Translations under genes and position numbers: made by a program
The notes under the pieces: generated by a model
What the model was told of the DNA's origin: nothing
Databases searched by the model: none
Seen by the model: only the letters and a program-made list of their open reading frames with translations
Part shown: positions 34,612 through 43,778 of the stretch, in pieces
How positions within the stretch are numbered: position 1 is the first letter of the stretch
Layout: each line of letters opens with the position of its first letter
NCBI GenBank assembly: GCA_025462945.1
Contig: JAOAPO010000194.1
Coordinates: forward strand, 1-45,615
Reading direction: 5' to 3'
DNA length: 45,615 bases
Origin: Bryobacterales bacterium
GTDB taxonomy: Bacteria > Acidobacteriota > Terriglobia > Bryobacterales > Bryobacteraceae

Positions 34612-35317
34612 CAGCAGTTGTTCCCGCTAAAGCTTGACGTTGCGGACTTTCGCCAGTCACTATCTGCGGGCGATACGCATGGTTGAAAGAGCGCAGCGCC
34701 TCGCGGAAGTGGATGACCATGTACTCGCGCGCCTGGACGGCGTCGCGCTCGGCAATGGCGTCGGCGATCCGTTGATGCGTAACAACGACCTGATCCCGCT
34801 CGGTCTGAATGACGCGGTTGCGCAGTCCGGCTCGGATCGGGGCTTTCAGGGCACCTCGCAGCGCGCTGCCGATGAGCTCGGACAGGGGGTTGCCAGTGGC
34901 CGTTCCGATGATCTGGTGGAAGCGCGCGTCCGCTACCGCGAATACGTCCTGTCGCGCAATGTTGCCGCGCATGATCGCGGTCTCTTTATGCAATGCCACT
35001 ACATGACGGGGAAGGCGGTTTTCGGCGGCGAATTCGGATGCGCTGACTTCGATCGCGGCACGCAGATGCAGGGCCTGTTCGGCAGTAGCCTGTTCGAGGA
35101 GGTCTGCGGGTACGCCTTCGTTCATGCGCCCCACGCGGGGAGCCCGTCCGTTACTGATTTCGAGGATACCGGCCATCCGCAGACCTCGATAGGCTTCGCG
35201 CACAATACCTGAGGGAACTTCTTCCCCCGAGCGCAGCTTGCTCTCGCGAATATAGGAGACCAGATACTGAGCGACGTGGTCAGCGAGACTACTTCTGGAA
35301 TGAAGCGGGTCGGGCAT
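34256..35317 (-). CDS. GntR-type regulator with FCD domain, damaged
   Basis: The protein begins MPDPLHSRSSLADHVAQYLV and reads as a FadR/FCD-type GntR repressor. In the winged-helix domain EEVPS is followed at once by GIVREAYRGL, so about 12 residues (the second helix and the start of the recognition helix) are missing in frame. The FCD effector domain spans about 80-220, with ADARFHQIIG and GNPLSELI. After about residue 225 the chain runs for some 125 Pro/Ser/Arg-rich residues that are antisense to the TPR remnant, which suggests the true stop was lost. AAGGA precedes ATG 35317. DNA binding is probably abolished. Confidence 0.7.
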   Translation of the reverse strand: MPDPLHSRSSLADHVAQYLVSYIRESKLRSGEEVPSGIVREAYRGLRMAGILEISNGRAPRVGRMNEGVPADLLEQATAEQALHLRAAIEVSASEFAAENRLPRHVVALHKETAIMRGNIARQDVFAVADARFHQIIGTATGNPLSELIGSALRGALKAPIRAGLRNRVIQTERDQVVVTHQRIADAIAERDAVQAREYMVIHFREALRSFNHAYRPQIVTGESPQRQALAGTTAANAALRDSDDPRSTAALWLPPPTCRSPRNSGPAEYDRHARNSDRCPLTPAPAELPWSPQRTAPPDPDTSPSAGAQDQTPTPAPALHPRSSLHACRRCSASETEHTASRRSGHRSFASS

Positions 35318-35476
35318 TTTTCCTTTTAGCTTGCTGCCACGGGGGGCGCTTTCAGGGCTGTGGAAGTTTTCTGCATCCCTAAAGACTGTTAACAGCTTCG
35401 GTGATGAATCGCAAGCAGACCTGTGTCACACGAGCCCAGCGGCGCTGTGGTATTTGTTCCAATAATGCTCTAGAAT

Positions 35477-36355
35477 TTGAGAGTGACTGCACCCCTGCCT
35501 GCGTCCCCAATGCTACGAACGCGCGTGTTCTCGTTTTGGCCTCTAAGAAGTTTAGCCCGAGCGCTAGTGCATCTCCGGCCAGCACTACTGGGTGCGGTTT
35601 CTGAGGGATTCGAAGGCGTTTTCAGCATCCGGCCGGCTGGATTGCCACTTGAGTACGACCTTGGCCCGCGAGATGCAGTGGGTAACATTCTGCTGTGGTG
35701 TGGCCCTGGGCAGTTTGAGCATGGCACTCTGTCGACTTTTGCGCGTCTCGCGTCCAAATCGCGGGGCGTCCTTGATATCGGCGCGAATACCGGCTTGTAC
35801 TCCATGATTGCGTGCGCTGCCAGCGCGAAAGTCCAGGTTATCGCATGGGAGCCGGTGCCGTATTTGTTCGAACGGCTCCAGCGCAACGTTTCGTTAAATC
35901 AATTCACGGCACGATGTGACTTACGGCCCCATGCGCTGGCGGAAGTCACATGCCGTCGCATGATCTATATTCCCGGAAGCACGACGATGGCGAGTCTCAC
36001 GCAGACCTTTTCGGGAGAAGCTACGACGCCCCTTGAGGTCAACGTTGAGACAGTTGACTCTGTACTCGCGCCGGATTTCCCTCTGGACCTGGTCAAACTG
36101 GACGTAGAGGGGCACGAGTATGACGTGCTTCGCGGTATGGCGGGCACGCTGGCGAGGCACTTACCAACCATCATCTTCGAGTGCCTTCCGACGACACCTG
36201 CTGAGCCCATCAACGAGATACTTTTGGGACTCGGATACACGCTGCGGGAGATGACTTCGGCGGGGTCGGTTGCAATCCCTGCGATCGGCCCGGTACGCTG
36301 TGAGGGCTCAAACTACCTCGCTGTTCACCCAAGCAGAGGCCTGCCGGTTAACTAG
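35477..36355 (+). CDS. FkbM-family methyltransferase
   Basis: This protein of up to 292 residues is a class I SAM methyltransferase of the FkbM type. Motif I is GVLDIGANTGLYSM (about 96-109), followed by IAWEPVPYLFERLQRNVSLN and LDLVKLDVEGHEYDVLRG (about 202-219), the family hallmark. FkbM enzymes O-methylate sugars or other small molecules, often for surface polysaccharides. The start is uncertain: TTG 35477, GTG 35483 and ATG 35510 are all possible and none has a strong ribosome site. It is one of the few intact genes in a decayed region. Confidence 0.88.
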   Translation: MRVTAPLPASPMLRTRVFSFWPLRSLARALVHLRPALLGAVSEGFEGVFSIRPAGLPLEYDLGPRDAVGNILLWCGPGQFEHGTLSTFARLASKSRGVLDIGANTGLYSMIACAASAKVQVIAWEPVPYLFERLQRNVSLNQFTARCDLRPHALAEVTCRRMIYIPGSTTMASLTQTFSGEATTPLEVNVETVDSVLAPDFPLDLVKLDVEGHEYDVLRGMAGTLARHLPTIIFECLPTTPAEPINEILLGLGYTLREMTSAGSVAIPAIGPVRCEGSNYLAVHPSRGLPVN

Positions 36356-36410
36356 TCGGGCACGGGGGCACAGCCTCCCTGCGCAACTGCAAGCCTGCAA
36401 CATAGCCTGT

Positions 36411-36600
36411 TGTTAACATGTCAATCTGTCCGCTTTTATTAACACGTGATCTGTCCGGTTTGGTTTTTCCTTAGGCGGCGTGAGCCGCCCGCCTTTTAGG
36501 TTTGGGAGAGACAGCCGTCGCCGTCGTCGCGGTGGGAAAGTGGGAAGCTCGCGGCAACCGCGGGCTGGGGCTGCTGTTCCCCAAGCGGCTGCTGGTGAAC
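36411..36600 (-). mobile_element. probable insertion-sequence end, IS21-like, truncated
   Basis: Two imperfect direct repeats, TTAACATGTCAATCTGTCCG (36413-36432) and TTAACACGTGATCTGTCCG (36439-36457), sit 26 bases apart at a TG-led boundary (36411). Multiple terminal repeats of this kind are known from IS21-family ends. Inside, the minus strand encodes a Pro/Arg-rich tail ending near 36471 that could be the C-terminus of a transposase. The inner limit is not defined; outer-membrane-protein homology takes over from about 36640. This is pattern-based inference. Confidence 0.4.
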
Positions 36601-36639
36601 GCAGCCAACATGCAGCGGCCGATGCTCTCACCTAACGCC

Positions 36640-37580
36640 GGGCAGACGCTGAAGACGACCATCACAGGCACGACTCAGCAACTGGGCTTGCTCCAGTACG
36701 ACTACCCCTATTACGGTCGCGTCCAGGTGTCGGGTCTGAACCTGGGGCGTTCCACCTATCACGCCATGTACGTCCGCCTGGAGCGCCGCTTCAGCAAGGG
36801 TTTGTCTGTGCTTGCAAACTACACTTTCAGCCGGCCCCCTGACGACACGGGAGGCGCGGACGGGCAGGGCAGTAAGACGGTCCAGTCATTCGATTCGTTC
36901 AATGGTGCGTGGGGCCTGAGCCCGCTGGATCGCAAACATCGCCTGAATATCGCCTACACCTATGAGTTCCCGTTTGGAGCTGGACGGCACTGGCTTGGTT
37001 CGCCCACGGGTTTCAGCGCCAAAGCTCTCGACAAAGTGGTTGGAGGTTGGCAGGTGGCAGGCAACTATTCGTGGATCACGGGCGCACCCGTTACCCTCAC
37101 GGGCAGCACCAGGAGCAACATCAACAACACCATCAAAATCAATCAAACCTGGGGCAGCTACGCCACCAGCGATCATAACCTAACCCCGACCGCCCACACT
37201 GACGACAAGCAGGTGCTCTAATCGCCGGTGGATCCGATCACGACGTCGAGCGTTCGGCGTCAGGATCCGACGAAGGTTGTTGGCGCCCAGTCGTTTATTC
37301 GGGTGACTTGCCTCCGAACGACGATGCGTACCGGAATCCGGCCAATTACCAGATGGACATCTCGCTGATGAAGAATTTTCGCATCAGAGAGTCGTCGTAC
37401 GTGCAGTTTCGTGCTGAAGCCCAGAATGCGTTTAATATTCGCGGCTTCGGACCGCACAACTCGCAAATCGGCGCTGTGAACTACGGGTTAATCACTGCCG
37501 CCGGTAACCAGCCGCGGCAAATTCAACTCTCTCTACGTATCAACTTCCAGCGCACCACCAGCGTCGCCAAGTCCAGTTAA
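36640..37580 (+). pseudogene. TonB-dependent-receptor-like outer-membrane protein, C-terminal remnant
   Basis: The stretch RSTYHAMYVRLERRFSKGLS, then NYTFSR, DRKHRLNIAYTYEFPFG and WQVAGNYSWITGAPVTLTG matches the final beta strands of the large carboxypeptidase-regulatory/TonB-type outer-membrane proteins that abound in acidobacteria. The frame stops at TAA near 37219. The end of the barrel, NPANYQMDISLMKNFRI through IQLSLRIN, resumes in another frame at about 37295-37580. The N-terminal plug and most of the barrel are missing upstream, next to the IS-like end. Confidence 0.75.
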
Positions 37581-37604
37581 CGGTACCGTTCAGGTTCGTG
37601 AACC

Positions 37605-39532
37605 GTGCCCCGGAAGGTTTACAGATTCATATATGACGCGACTGACCAAAATCGTGTTTTCGGCACTCACTTGCTTACGTACGGGCATGACCCGGGGAAC
37701 CAGCGGCATTCGCCGTTGAAGCAGATCAACACGACGAGCGTTTCGAAGTTACAGCGAGCGTGGACACATCACCTGACGGTGGAGGCGCCTGCCGGTGCAG
37801 GGCGAAGTGCGGATGGGCGGGGGCAAGGGACCGGCCGTTGTCGCTCCGCAAACTGGCGCACCCGCGGCTGGTTGCGGCGGGCGAGGGGGCGGGGGGAACC
37901 GTGGGCGGACATCTGAAGCGTCGCCGATAGTTGTTGGCGCCATTCTGTATATGCCGTCTCCGTACAACCGCGTGGTTGCGCTGGAGCCGGAAACGGGCAA
38001 GGAAATCTGGCACTACGAACTGACGGGCGCGAGCCCATCCACGCGCGGGGTAGAGTATTCGCCCGGCGATGCGGTCTCGCCTCCCACCATCTTCTTTGGT
38101 TCCACCGATGGTTACCCGGTGGCGCTGAATGCCAAAACCGGAAAGCTGGTCCCCGGTTTCGGGAACGAGGGCAAAGTGAACATGAAGGTCGGGATCGAGA
38201 ATGGATTCGAGACCGGGAACTTCAGCTTTTCGTCGCCCCCGAAGGTCTATAAGAACATGGTGATCACCGGTGCCCGCGTTCTTGAGTCTCCTGCGCTTAG
38301 GTTTGCGGGCGACACCCGCGCATTCGATGCCCACACAGGAAAGCTGTTGTGGCAGTTCCATTCCATTGCGAGGCCTGACGAACCAGGCTGAGACACGTGG
38401 AAGGGCGACTCCTGGCAGCGCCGATTGGGCGCGAATGTCTGAGGTCTTTTCAGCGTGGATTCTCAACTGGGGCTCGTGTACCTGCCCTACGCCTCGCCGA
38501 GCTACGACTTCTTCGGCGGAGATCGGGAAGGCGCGAACCTGTACGGCAACAGCCTGGTCGCCCTCGATGCTGTTACGAGGAAGGTGAATGGTACTTCCAG
38601 GCGGTGCACCACGATATCTGGGACTACGATCTGGAGGCTGCGCCGATCCTGTTCGAGGTCACTCGCAATCGGGCAAAGATTCCGGCGCTCGCGCTGACAT
38701 CGAAGACTGGTCTGGTCTTCATCCTGGATCGCAAGACGGGCAAGCCGCTCTACGACGTCGAAGAAGGGCCCGTTCCGAAAAGCGAAGTTCCGGGCGAGCA
38801 TACATGGCCGACTGAACCGTTTCCCGTCAAGCCCGCACCCTTGTCGCGCATGCGCTTTACTCCGGACGATATCGAAAAGGTGACTCCGGAACACGAGGCT
38901 TTCTGCCGGGAACTGTTTGCGAAGGACGGCGGGATGGCTTCGGCGGTCCATTCACTCCTTACGGCGTGAAGACAACGATCAACTTCCCAGGTACGCCTGG
39001 CGCTACCAACTGGCACGGCGAGTCCTACGATCCAACGCTGGGATACCTCTTCTTCAACACTCTGGATCTGGCGGACGTCGGCAAGCTCAACAAGAGTTCG
39101 AAGGGGCTGTACGTCCGTGACGGCTTCGGAAGATTCTGGGACGGCACCAAGTACTGGCCGTGTCAGGAGCCGCCATGGGGTGAGATGGTCGCCATCAACG
39201 TGAACACCGGGGAGTAGTTTGGCGGGTGCCGCTTGGTGTCGTTGAGGAACTCGAAGCGAAGGGCATCAAGAACACGGGTACGATGGGTATGGGCGGCTCC
39301 GTCTCCACGGCTGGCGGCCTCGTCTTCATCGCGGCCACCAACGACCGCCGCTTCCGGGCCTTCGATGCGAAGACCGGGAAGGTGGTTTGGGAGACCCAGA
39401 TGGAACCGGGCGGCTACGCCCATCAGCTATCAGGGCAAGGACGGCAGGCAGTATATCGTCATTGTTGCTACCCGTGGCGGTTACTACGACAGGAAACAAA
39501 GCGACAGCGTCATCGCGTTCGCTTTGCCGTAA
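37605..39532 (+). pseudogene. PQQ-dependent dehydrogenase, multiply broken
   Basis: Consecutive pieces of one quinoprotein are present: YGHDPGNQRHSPLKQINTTS, IVVGAILYMPSPYNRVVALE, LWQFHSI, LYGNSLVALDA, AVHHDIWDYDLEAAPILFEV, NFPGTPGATNWHGESYDPTL and VFIAATNDRRFRAFDAKTGK, in the order of eight-bladed PQQ alcohol/glucose dehydrogenases. Frame changes fall near 37790, 38583, 38945, 39218 and 39415. TGA codons interrupt near 38390 and 38432 (the latter replaces an expected Trp codon), and TAG near 39214. The signal peptide is missing. The intact ancestor would oxidise sugars or alcohols in the periplasm. Confidence 0.88.
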
Positions 39533-39578
39533 ACTGCGCGGTGCAGGCGGCTTGAAGATTGCGTAAGAGGAGATCGGA

Positions 39579-40622
39579 ATGCGTCGCATTGTTTTCACAA
39601 CGGTATTTGCTGCTGTAAGCTGCTGGGCTCAGGGCAACGGCGGCACTCCGGCGATGGCCCCTGGGGCGCAGGCACCTGGTGCCGCGCCTGTCGCTGCGGG
39701 CGGTCCGCAGGCTGGCCGTGGAGGTCCGCGGCGTCCGAGTAATGAGCAGCTCGGCATCGATATCGACCGATTCATCGGGTATCCGGTGGCGAAGACGGCT
39801 CATCTGTCGCACGGGACGCTTCTGACTCACACCATTCTGAAAGCTGGCGATCCTTATAAGCCGGGTCCGCAGGGAGCGGTACTCGAATACCGGAAGGAGC
39901 TTGCGGCTGTGACGCTGCTGCCGGGCAGCGAAACGCCGCTGTCGACTTTGCCGGACGCGTACTTCTTCTACGTGAAATCGGGCGAGGGCCGTTTGGACGA
40001 TGGCAAGCAGTACTGGGATCTGCGCGAGGGAACAGCGATTCTTGCTCCCCCGAACGTGCCGCATAAGCTGACGAATACGTCGAATGAGAAGGAACTTTCG
40101 ATGATCATGCTGCAGTTTACCGGCGCGCCGGAAGCCCGCCATGAACTGGTGGTTCGAGACGTTCCGAAGCTGCCGTGGTGCGAGGAAAACGCGCATTGGA
40201 ACAACGCCTCACGGTGCGTCTTCAGCGCTGCCGACGGTCTGCTTCAGGGCGAGCGAATTTACCTTGTGGTGCTGCCGCCGTGGGCGGCCTCGGAGCCTCA
40301 TAGCCACGGGCCGGGGACGGAGGAGATTTGGACCAAAGTTACGCCGGGCAATGCGGTCATGCTGCTGGGCAGCGAACTCCGCGACATGCCGGAGAACACT
40401 GCCTACCTTGTGCCGCCCACGGGCACGCTGGACCACTCCAACCTGAATTTGAGCAAGGACAAGACGGAGTGGTGGATCTACGTTGCTCGAGGCCCCGCGC
40501 CGGCGCCTGGAGCTGCGCCGGGTGCCGGACGCGGCGGTGGGGGCGGGCGCGGGGGCAATGGTAATCCGAACCTGTCTCGGGACACAACAGCTGCAAATGT
40601 TGCAGGCAAGCCGCTGAAGTAG
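39579..40622 (+). CDS. secreted double-cupin protein
   Basis: This 347-residue protein begins MRRIVFTTVFAAVSCWAQG, a signal peptide, followed by a Gly/Pro/Ala-rich linker. Two cupin folds follow at about 75-185 and 215-310. The first carries LPGSETPLSTLPDAYFFYV and GTAILAPPNVPHKL; the second carries SEPHSHGPGTEEIW, with the usual metal-binding His and Glu, and NTAYLVPPTGTLDHSN. The C-terminus is again Gly/Pro/Ala-rich. It is probably periplasmic; binding or isomerising a sugar acid is a guess from the neighbouring PQQ and enolase-type remnants. The frame is undamaged. Confidence 0.82.
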   Translation: MRRIVFTTVFAAVSCWAQGNGGTPAMAPGAQAPGAAPVAAGGPQAGRGGPRRPSNEQLGIDIDRFIGYPVAKTAHLSHGTLLTHTILKAGDPYKPGPQGAVLEYRKELAAVTLLPGSETPLSTLPDAYFFYVKSGEGRLDDGKQYWDLREGTAILAPPNVPHKLTNTSNEKELSMIMLQFTGAPEARHELVVRDVPKLPWCEENAHWNNASRCVFSAADGLLQGERIYLVVLPPWAASEPHSHGPGTEEIWTKVTPGNAVMLLGSELRDMPENTAYLVPPTGTLDHSNLNLSKDKTEWWIYVARGPAPAPGAAPGAGRGGGGGRGGNGNPNLSRDTTAANVAGKPLK

Positions 40623-40640
40623 CGGACTGACGAGAACCCC

Positions 40641-41876
40641 ATGAATCTCAACCGGCGAGACGTTCTGAAGTGTGCCTTGCGTTTACCTGCGGCGGCGTGG
40701 CTGAACGACTTCCACGCTGTTGCGGCGCCGCTGGCGAAGATGGTGAAATCACGGGCATCAAGACCATGGGCCTGGATAACCTCGGCGATGGGCTGCCTGA
40801 TCCGCATCGAGACTGATGCAGGCATTGTTGGCTACGGTGAGGCAGGTCTGCCGTCGGCGGCAGCCCGGGAGCGCATTGCGCTCATGCTCCCGCAGCTAGT
40901 TGGGCAGGATCCACTGGCCATCGAGCGCCACTTCTACATGATGTCGGCCACGTAGTATTCGTTCCTGGCTAACATTCCGACGGTCAGCGGTATTGACATC
41001 GCGCTTCGGGACCTGGCGGGGAAGATTATCGGGCTGCCGATCTATCAATCTGATCGGCGGACCTATCCGTAAGCAGGTCCCGGTTTACTCACATGGGGGG
41101 CCCAGGAACCTGCTGGACAAGGCGGAGTGCAAGGCGTGGGCGCAACAGGTGAAGACAGCTCCCGAGGCGTTCACTGCCTTCAAATTCGGGTTCGGCGGAC
41201 AGGGCGCTGGCCAGCCCAACGGACCGTACAATCCGACTCTCGATGGTGCGGTTTTTCGTAAGACGGCGCGCGAGTGCGCAAACCTGCGGGAGGCCTCGGC
41301 GACGACATCGATATTGCGATGCATTGCACCGGACAGTTCGATACGCGCAGCTCGATCGGGCTGTGTAAAGCCATCGAACCGGTGGATCCGTTGTGGATTC
41401 GAAGACCCGTTGACCGTTCGGTACTCAGAAGCCAGGCTGGAGTTGAAACGCTCTACGCGCGTGCCTTTGCTGGCGGGTGAGAAGGTGGAGCTGGTGGAGG
41501 GGTTCCGACCGTATCTGGACAATCAGGTACTGGACATGATCCACCCTGACGTCGCTTACTCAGGTGGAATAACCGGCTGCCGCAAGATCGAAGATTACAC
41601 GGCGCTAACGCGCACTCCCGTGGGATTGCACAGTGGCCCGTGCTCGCTGATACGCCTGTACGCCTCAATGCATCCAGGCGCCGCGATCCAAAACTTCTTC
41701 ACGGTTGAGGATGCGGTGGGGGCGTTTCGGGGAAATAAGGAAAAGATGGCCCAAGGCCCGGAACCCGTTGTTCGAAACAGCGTCTTTCCTGCTCCGGAGG
41801 GTTCCGGCCTGGCCTTGAATTGAACGAAGACTGGCTCCGCTCGCATATTACAAAAGGTGACAGCTGGTGGGGTTGA
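40641..41876 (+). pseudogene. mandelate racemase/enolase-superfamily enzyme, broken
   Basis: A Tat-like leader (NRRDVLKCALRLPAAAW) is followed by CLIRIETDAGIVGYGEAG, SGIDIALRDLAGKIIGLPIY, IGGPIRKQVPVYSHGG, GDDIDIAMHCTGQFD, DPLW, LLAGEKVE and HPDVAYSGGITGCRKIEDY, the order of the sugar-acid dehydratases of the enolase superfamily. The frame is lost early (about 40745-40790), a TAG interrupts at 40953-40955, and shifts occur near 41050, 41285 and 41390. The true end, LELNEDWLRSHITKGDSWWG, is in a different frame from the TGA at 41821 and stops at TGA 41874-41876. Confidence 0.85.
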
Positions 41877-41881
41877 TAAAT

Positions 41882-41917
41882 GGTGCGGCATCCCGCCCCA
41901 GAGCGGGATGCTGCGCC
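41882..41917. terminator. hairpin, probable terminator
   Basis: GGTGCGGCATCCCGC (41882-41896) and GCGGGATGCTGCGCC (41903-41917) pair over 15 positions, nine of them perfect Watson-Crick, around a six-base loop. It sits between two converging frames. On the minus strand the stem is followed by CATTTATC, a weak U-rich tract, so it most likely ends the Ser/Gly-rich gene. Confidence 0.55.
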
Positions 41918-41923
41918 CTGGAG

Positions 41924-42223
41924 TTACTGCTGAGGAGTGCTGGCGGCTGCTCCCGAACCTGAACCGCTCGGAGACTGCGAACCGCTCGAGCTCGCGCCCG
42001 ACTTGGACTTGCTGCCGGTGCTGCCTGTGCTGCCAGTGGTACCGGAATGCGTAGAGCTTCCCGGCTGGCTGCTGGCGCCGCTACCGGAGGGCGAGGAGCT
42101 GCCCGACTGCGTGGAACTGCCCGACTGAGTTGACCCTGCCGCGCTGCCTGACTGGCTGCTCTGCCCGAACATTGTGAACGTGCTCAGGCCGAGGCCGATG
42201 ATTAGTGCGAGTGTTTTTCTCAT
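41924..42223 (-). CDS. small secreted Ser/Gly-rich low-complexity protein
   Basis: This 99-residue protein starts MRKTLALIIGLGLSTFTMFG, a signal peptide. The mature part is almost entirely Ser, Gly, Thr and Gln with repeats of the type TQSGSS and TGSTGS, so it is likely disordered. ATG 42223 is chosen because it begins the signal peptide; GGAG lies upstream at a longish distance. Function is unknown, but such proteins recur in soil bacteria. It is intact amid broken genes. Confidence 0.65.
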   Translation of the reverse strand: MRKTLALIIGLGLSTFTMFGQSSQSGSAAGSTQSGSSTQSGSSSPSGSGASSQPGSSTHSGTTGSTGSTGSKSKSGASSSGSQSPSGSGSGAAASTPQQ

Positions 42224-42337
42224 GATTTTATCCAGAACTCCGTTTAAGTTACACGCCAATCTCTGTTTCGAATTCGGAGACACTGCTCTTATTGCAGGAG
42301 CCTGACCGATGTGATAAACCGCGCCGCCAAAAGGTCG

Positions 42338-42890
42338 TTACCGTGACTTTGGGGCAGGAGTCGCCGGTATTTCGGCCTTGATCGATCCGCGTCCGGTAAC
42401 GAAAGCCCGGTTGAAAAGCCTCGTCGGTAATTCTGACCGGAACCACGTGATCTCACCGAAATTGACTGGCCGCCTTCGATTCGTCGGCGTTAAATTAACG
42501 GTCAGTTTCTCAGCGTGGTCAACAATGATCACCTCGACGGTGCCCTGTTGCGGGAGCAATCTCAAGCCGAGTTGTTGCTCGATGGCTGAGAACCTCTATG
42601 GCTGAGAACAATGAGAGCCCGCCTTGTTCGGCCGACTGGTCGACCGGAACGCCGTTCATAAGAGTCATCGAACCAGGAGAGGTGGTTCGCGCAAATTAAA
42701 GCCGTATGTCAAACAGGTCTGCGAGTCCGGTTTGGTCGATCACCGCGCGATCTACATTGCGAGCGAAGAATCTTACAGTAACGCGGGAGCGTCGCGCATG
42801 GCCGTCGGGGGTGCCGGAGTTCCCGTCCTGTGCCGTGACGAACACGGTAGCAGCGAGGAAGACAAGAATCACCGTCCTGCTGCTATGCAA
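42338..42890 (-). pseudogene. TIGR03435-type protein remnant
   Basis: A signal peptide (MHSSRTVILVFLAATVFVTA from ATG 42890) is joined after a few residues to the late part of the protein: NVDRAVIDQTGLADLFDIRL, then in pieces LFSAIEQQLGLRLLPQQG and VEVIIVDHAEKLTVN. These match the C-terminal pattern of the TIGR03435 family of Solibacter-type bacteria. Most of the central domain is deleted. A TAA follows FDIRL, and a 16-base tandem duplication (42578-42609) shifts the frame within SAIE. The last intact frame runs to 42338. Confidence 0.7.
42578..42609. repeat. 16-base tandem duplication
   Basis: CTCGATGGCTGAGAAC (42578-42593) and CTCTATGGCTGAGAAC (42594-42609) are adjacent copies differing at one base. 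The duplication lies within the TIGR03435 remnant and accounts for one of its frameshifts. Confidence 0.8.
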
Positions 42891-43002
42891 ACTCCTGTTT
42901 CAACCAGGAGCCTGAATAAGGACAAAGTTGAATCTGCCGCCTCAGGCGCGACCGCGCAGCAGTTAGTCTACCCGAGTGCAGCATGGAAGGCATCATAGAG
43001 GT

Positions 43003-43689
43003 ATGAACCGACGTAAAGCGATTAGGGGCATTGCCGCAGGGTCGGGGCTGGGCCCGTTACTGGCAGCCGACTCCCCGCAACCCGAATACTATGAACTGCG
43101 GTCTTACCAGCTCCGCAACGGATACTCGAAAACGACGCTACCAGTCAAGCTGGCCGGAGCCGGGGCCGTGGGAGTCTTCAATCCCGTCATCGGAGAGAAT
43201 ACCCCTTCGGTCCTCGTGCTGATGACGCATCGAACCTTCGCGGACGCCGAGCGCGCGCCCGACCTGGATTTCGACTATGTAAGGTACGAACGCACAATCC
43301 TGCGTGCCTTCCCGGGCCGGCCTCGCATGCAAGTTCCGCCCGAAGCGAAGTCGCCGCGCATTTTTGAGTTGCGAACTTACGAATCGAACAATGCCGCCAC
43401 GCTGCGCCGCAAGATCGAGATGTTCGACAAAGGAGAAGCGGCCATCTTTCAGCGTCTCGGTATGCGTCCTGTGTTCTTCGGGGAAGCCATTGCTGGGGCC
43501 AGCCTTCCGCACCTTTCCTATATGCTTTGCTACGACGACCTGGCGGCGCGCGATCGTCTCTGGAAAGCCTTCGGCGCCGATCCGGAGTGGCAGAAGCTTC
43601 GCAGCCAGCCGGGGCTGTCTGACGCTGAGATCGTTTCGAATATCAGCAACGTGATTTTGCGTGCCGCGCCGAGTTCTGACATACGTTAG
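43003..43689 (+). CDS. NIPSNAP-family protein with Tat-like leader
   Basis: This protein of about 228 residues starts MNRRKAIRGIAAGSGLGPLL, a twin-arginine-like leader, with AGAGG just upstream. It contains two NIPSNAP (dimeric alpha-beta barrel) modules, starting at YYELRSYQLRNG and at IFELRTYESNN, and ends with LSDAEIVSNISNVILR. The first module is short: after YQLRNG about 15 residues expected before LAGAGAVGVFNPVIG seem to be missing, so an in-frame deletion is possible. The biochemical role of bacterial members is unknown. Confidence 0.8.
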   Translation: MNRRKAIRGIAAGSGLGPLLAADSPQPEYYELRSYQLRNGYSKTTLPVKLAGAGAVGVFNPVIGENTPSVLVLMTHRTFADAERAPDLDFDYVRYERTILRAFPGRPRMQVPPEAKSPRIFELRTYESNNAATLRRKIEMFDKGEAAIFQRLGMRPVFFGEAIAGASLPHLSYMLCYDDLAARDRLWKAFGADPEWQKLRSQPGLSDAEIVSNISNVILRAAPSSDIR

Positions 43690-43778
43690 TCTGGGCGCGC
43701 AATGTACACGTAGCGTAGCGTCCACGCTTCGACGGGGACGTTCACCCGCGGGACCGAAACTCGCTTAGTATAGTTCCT

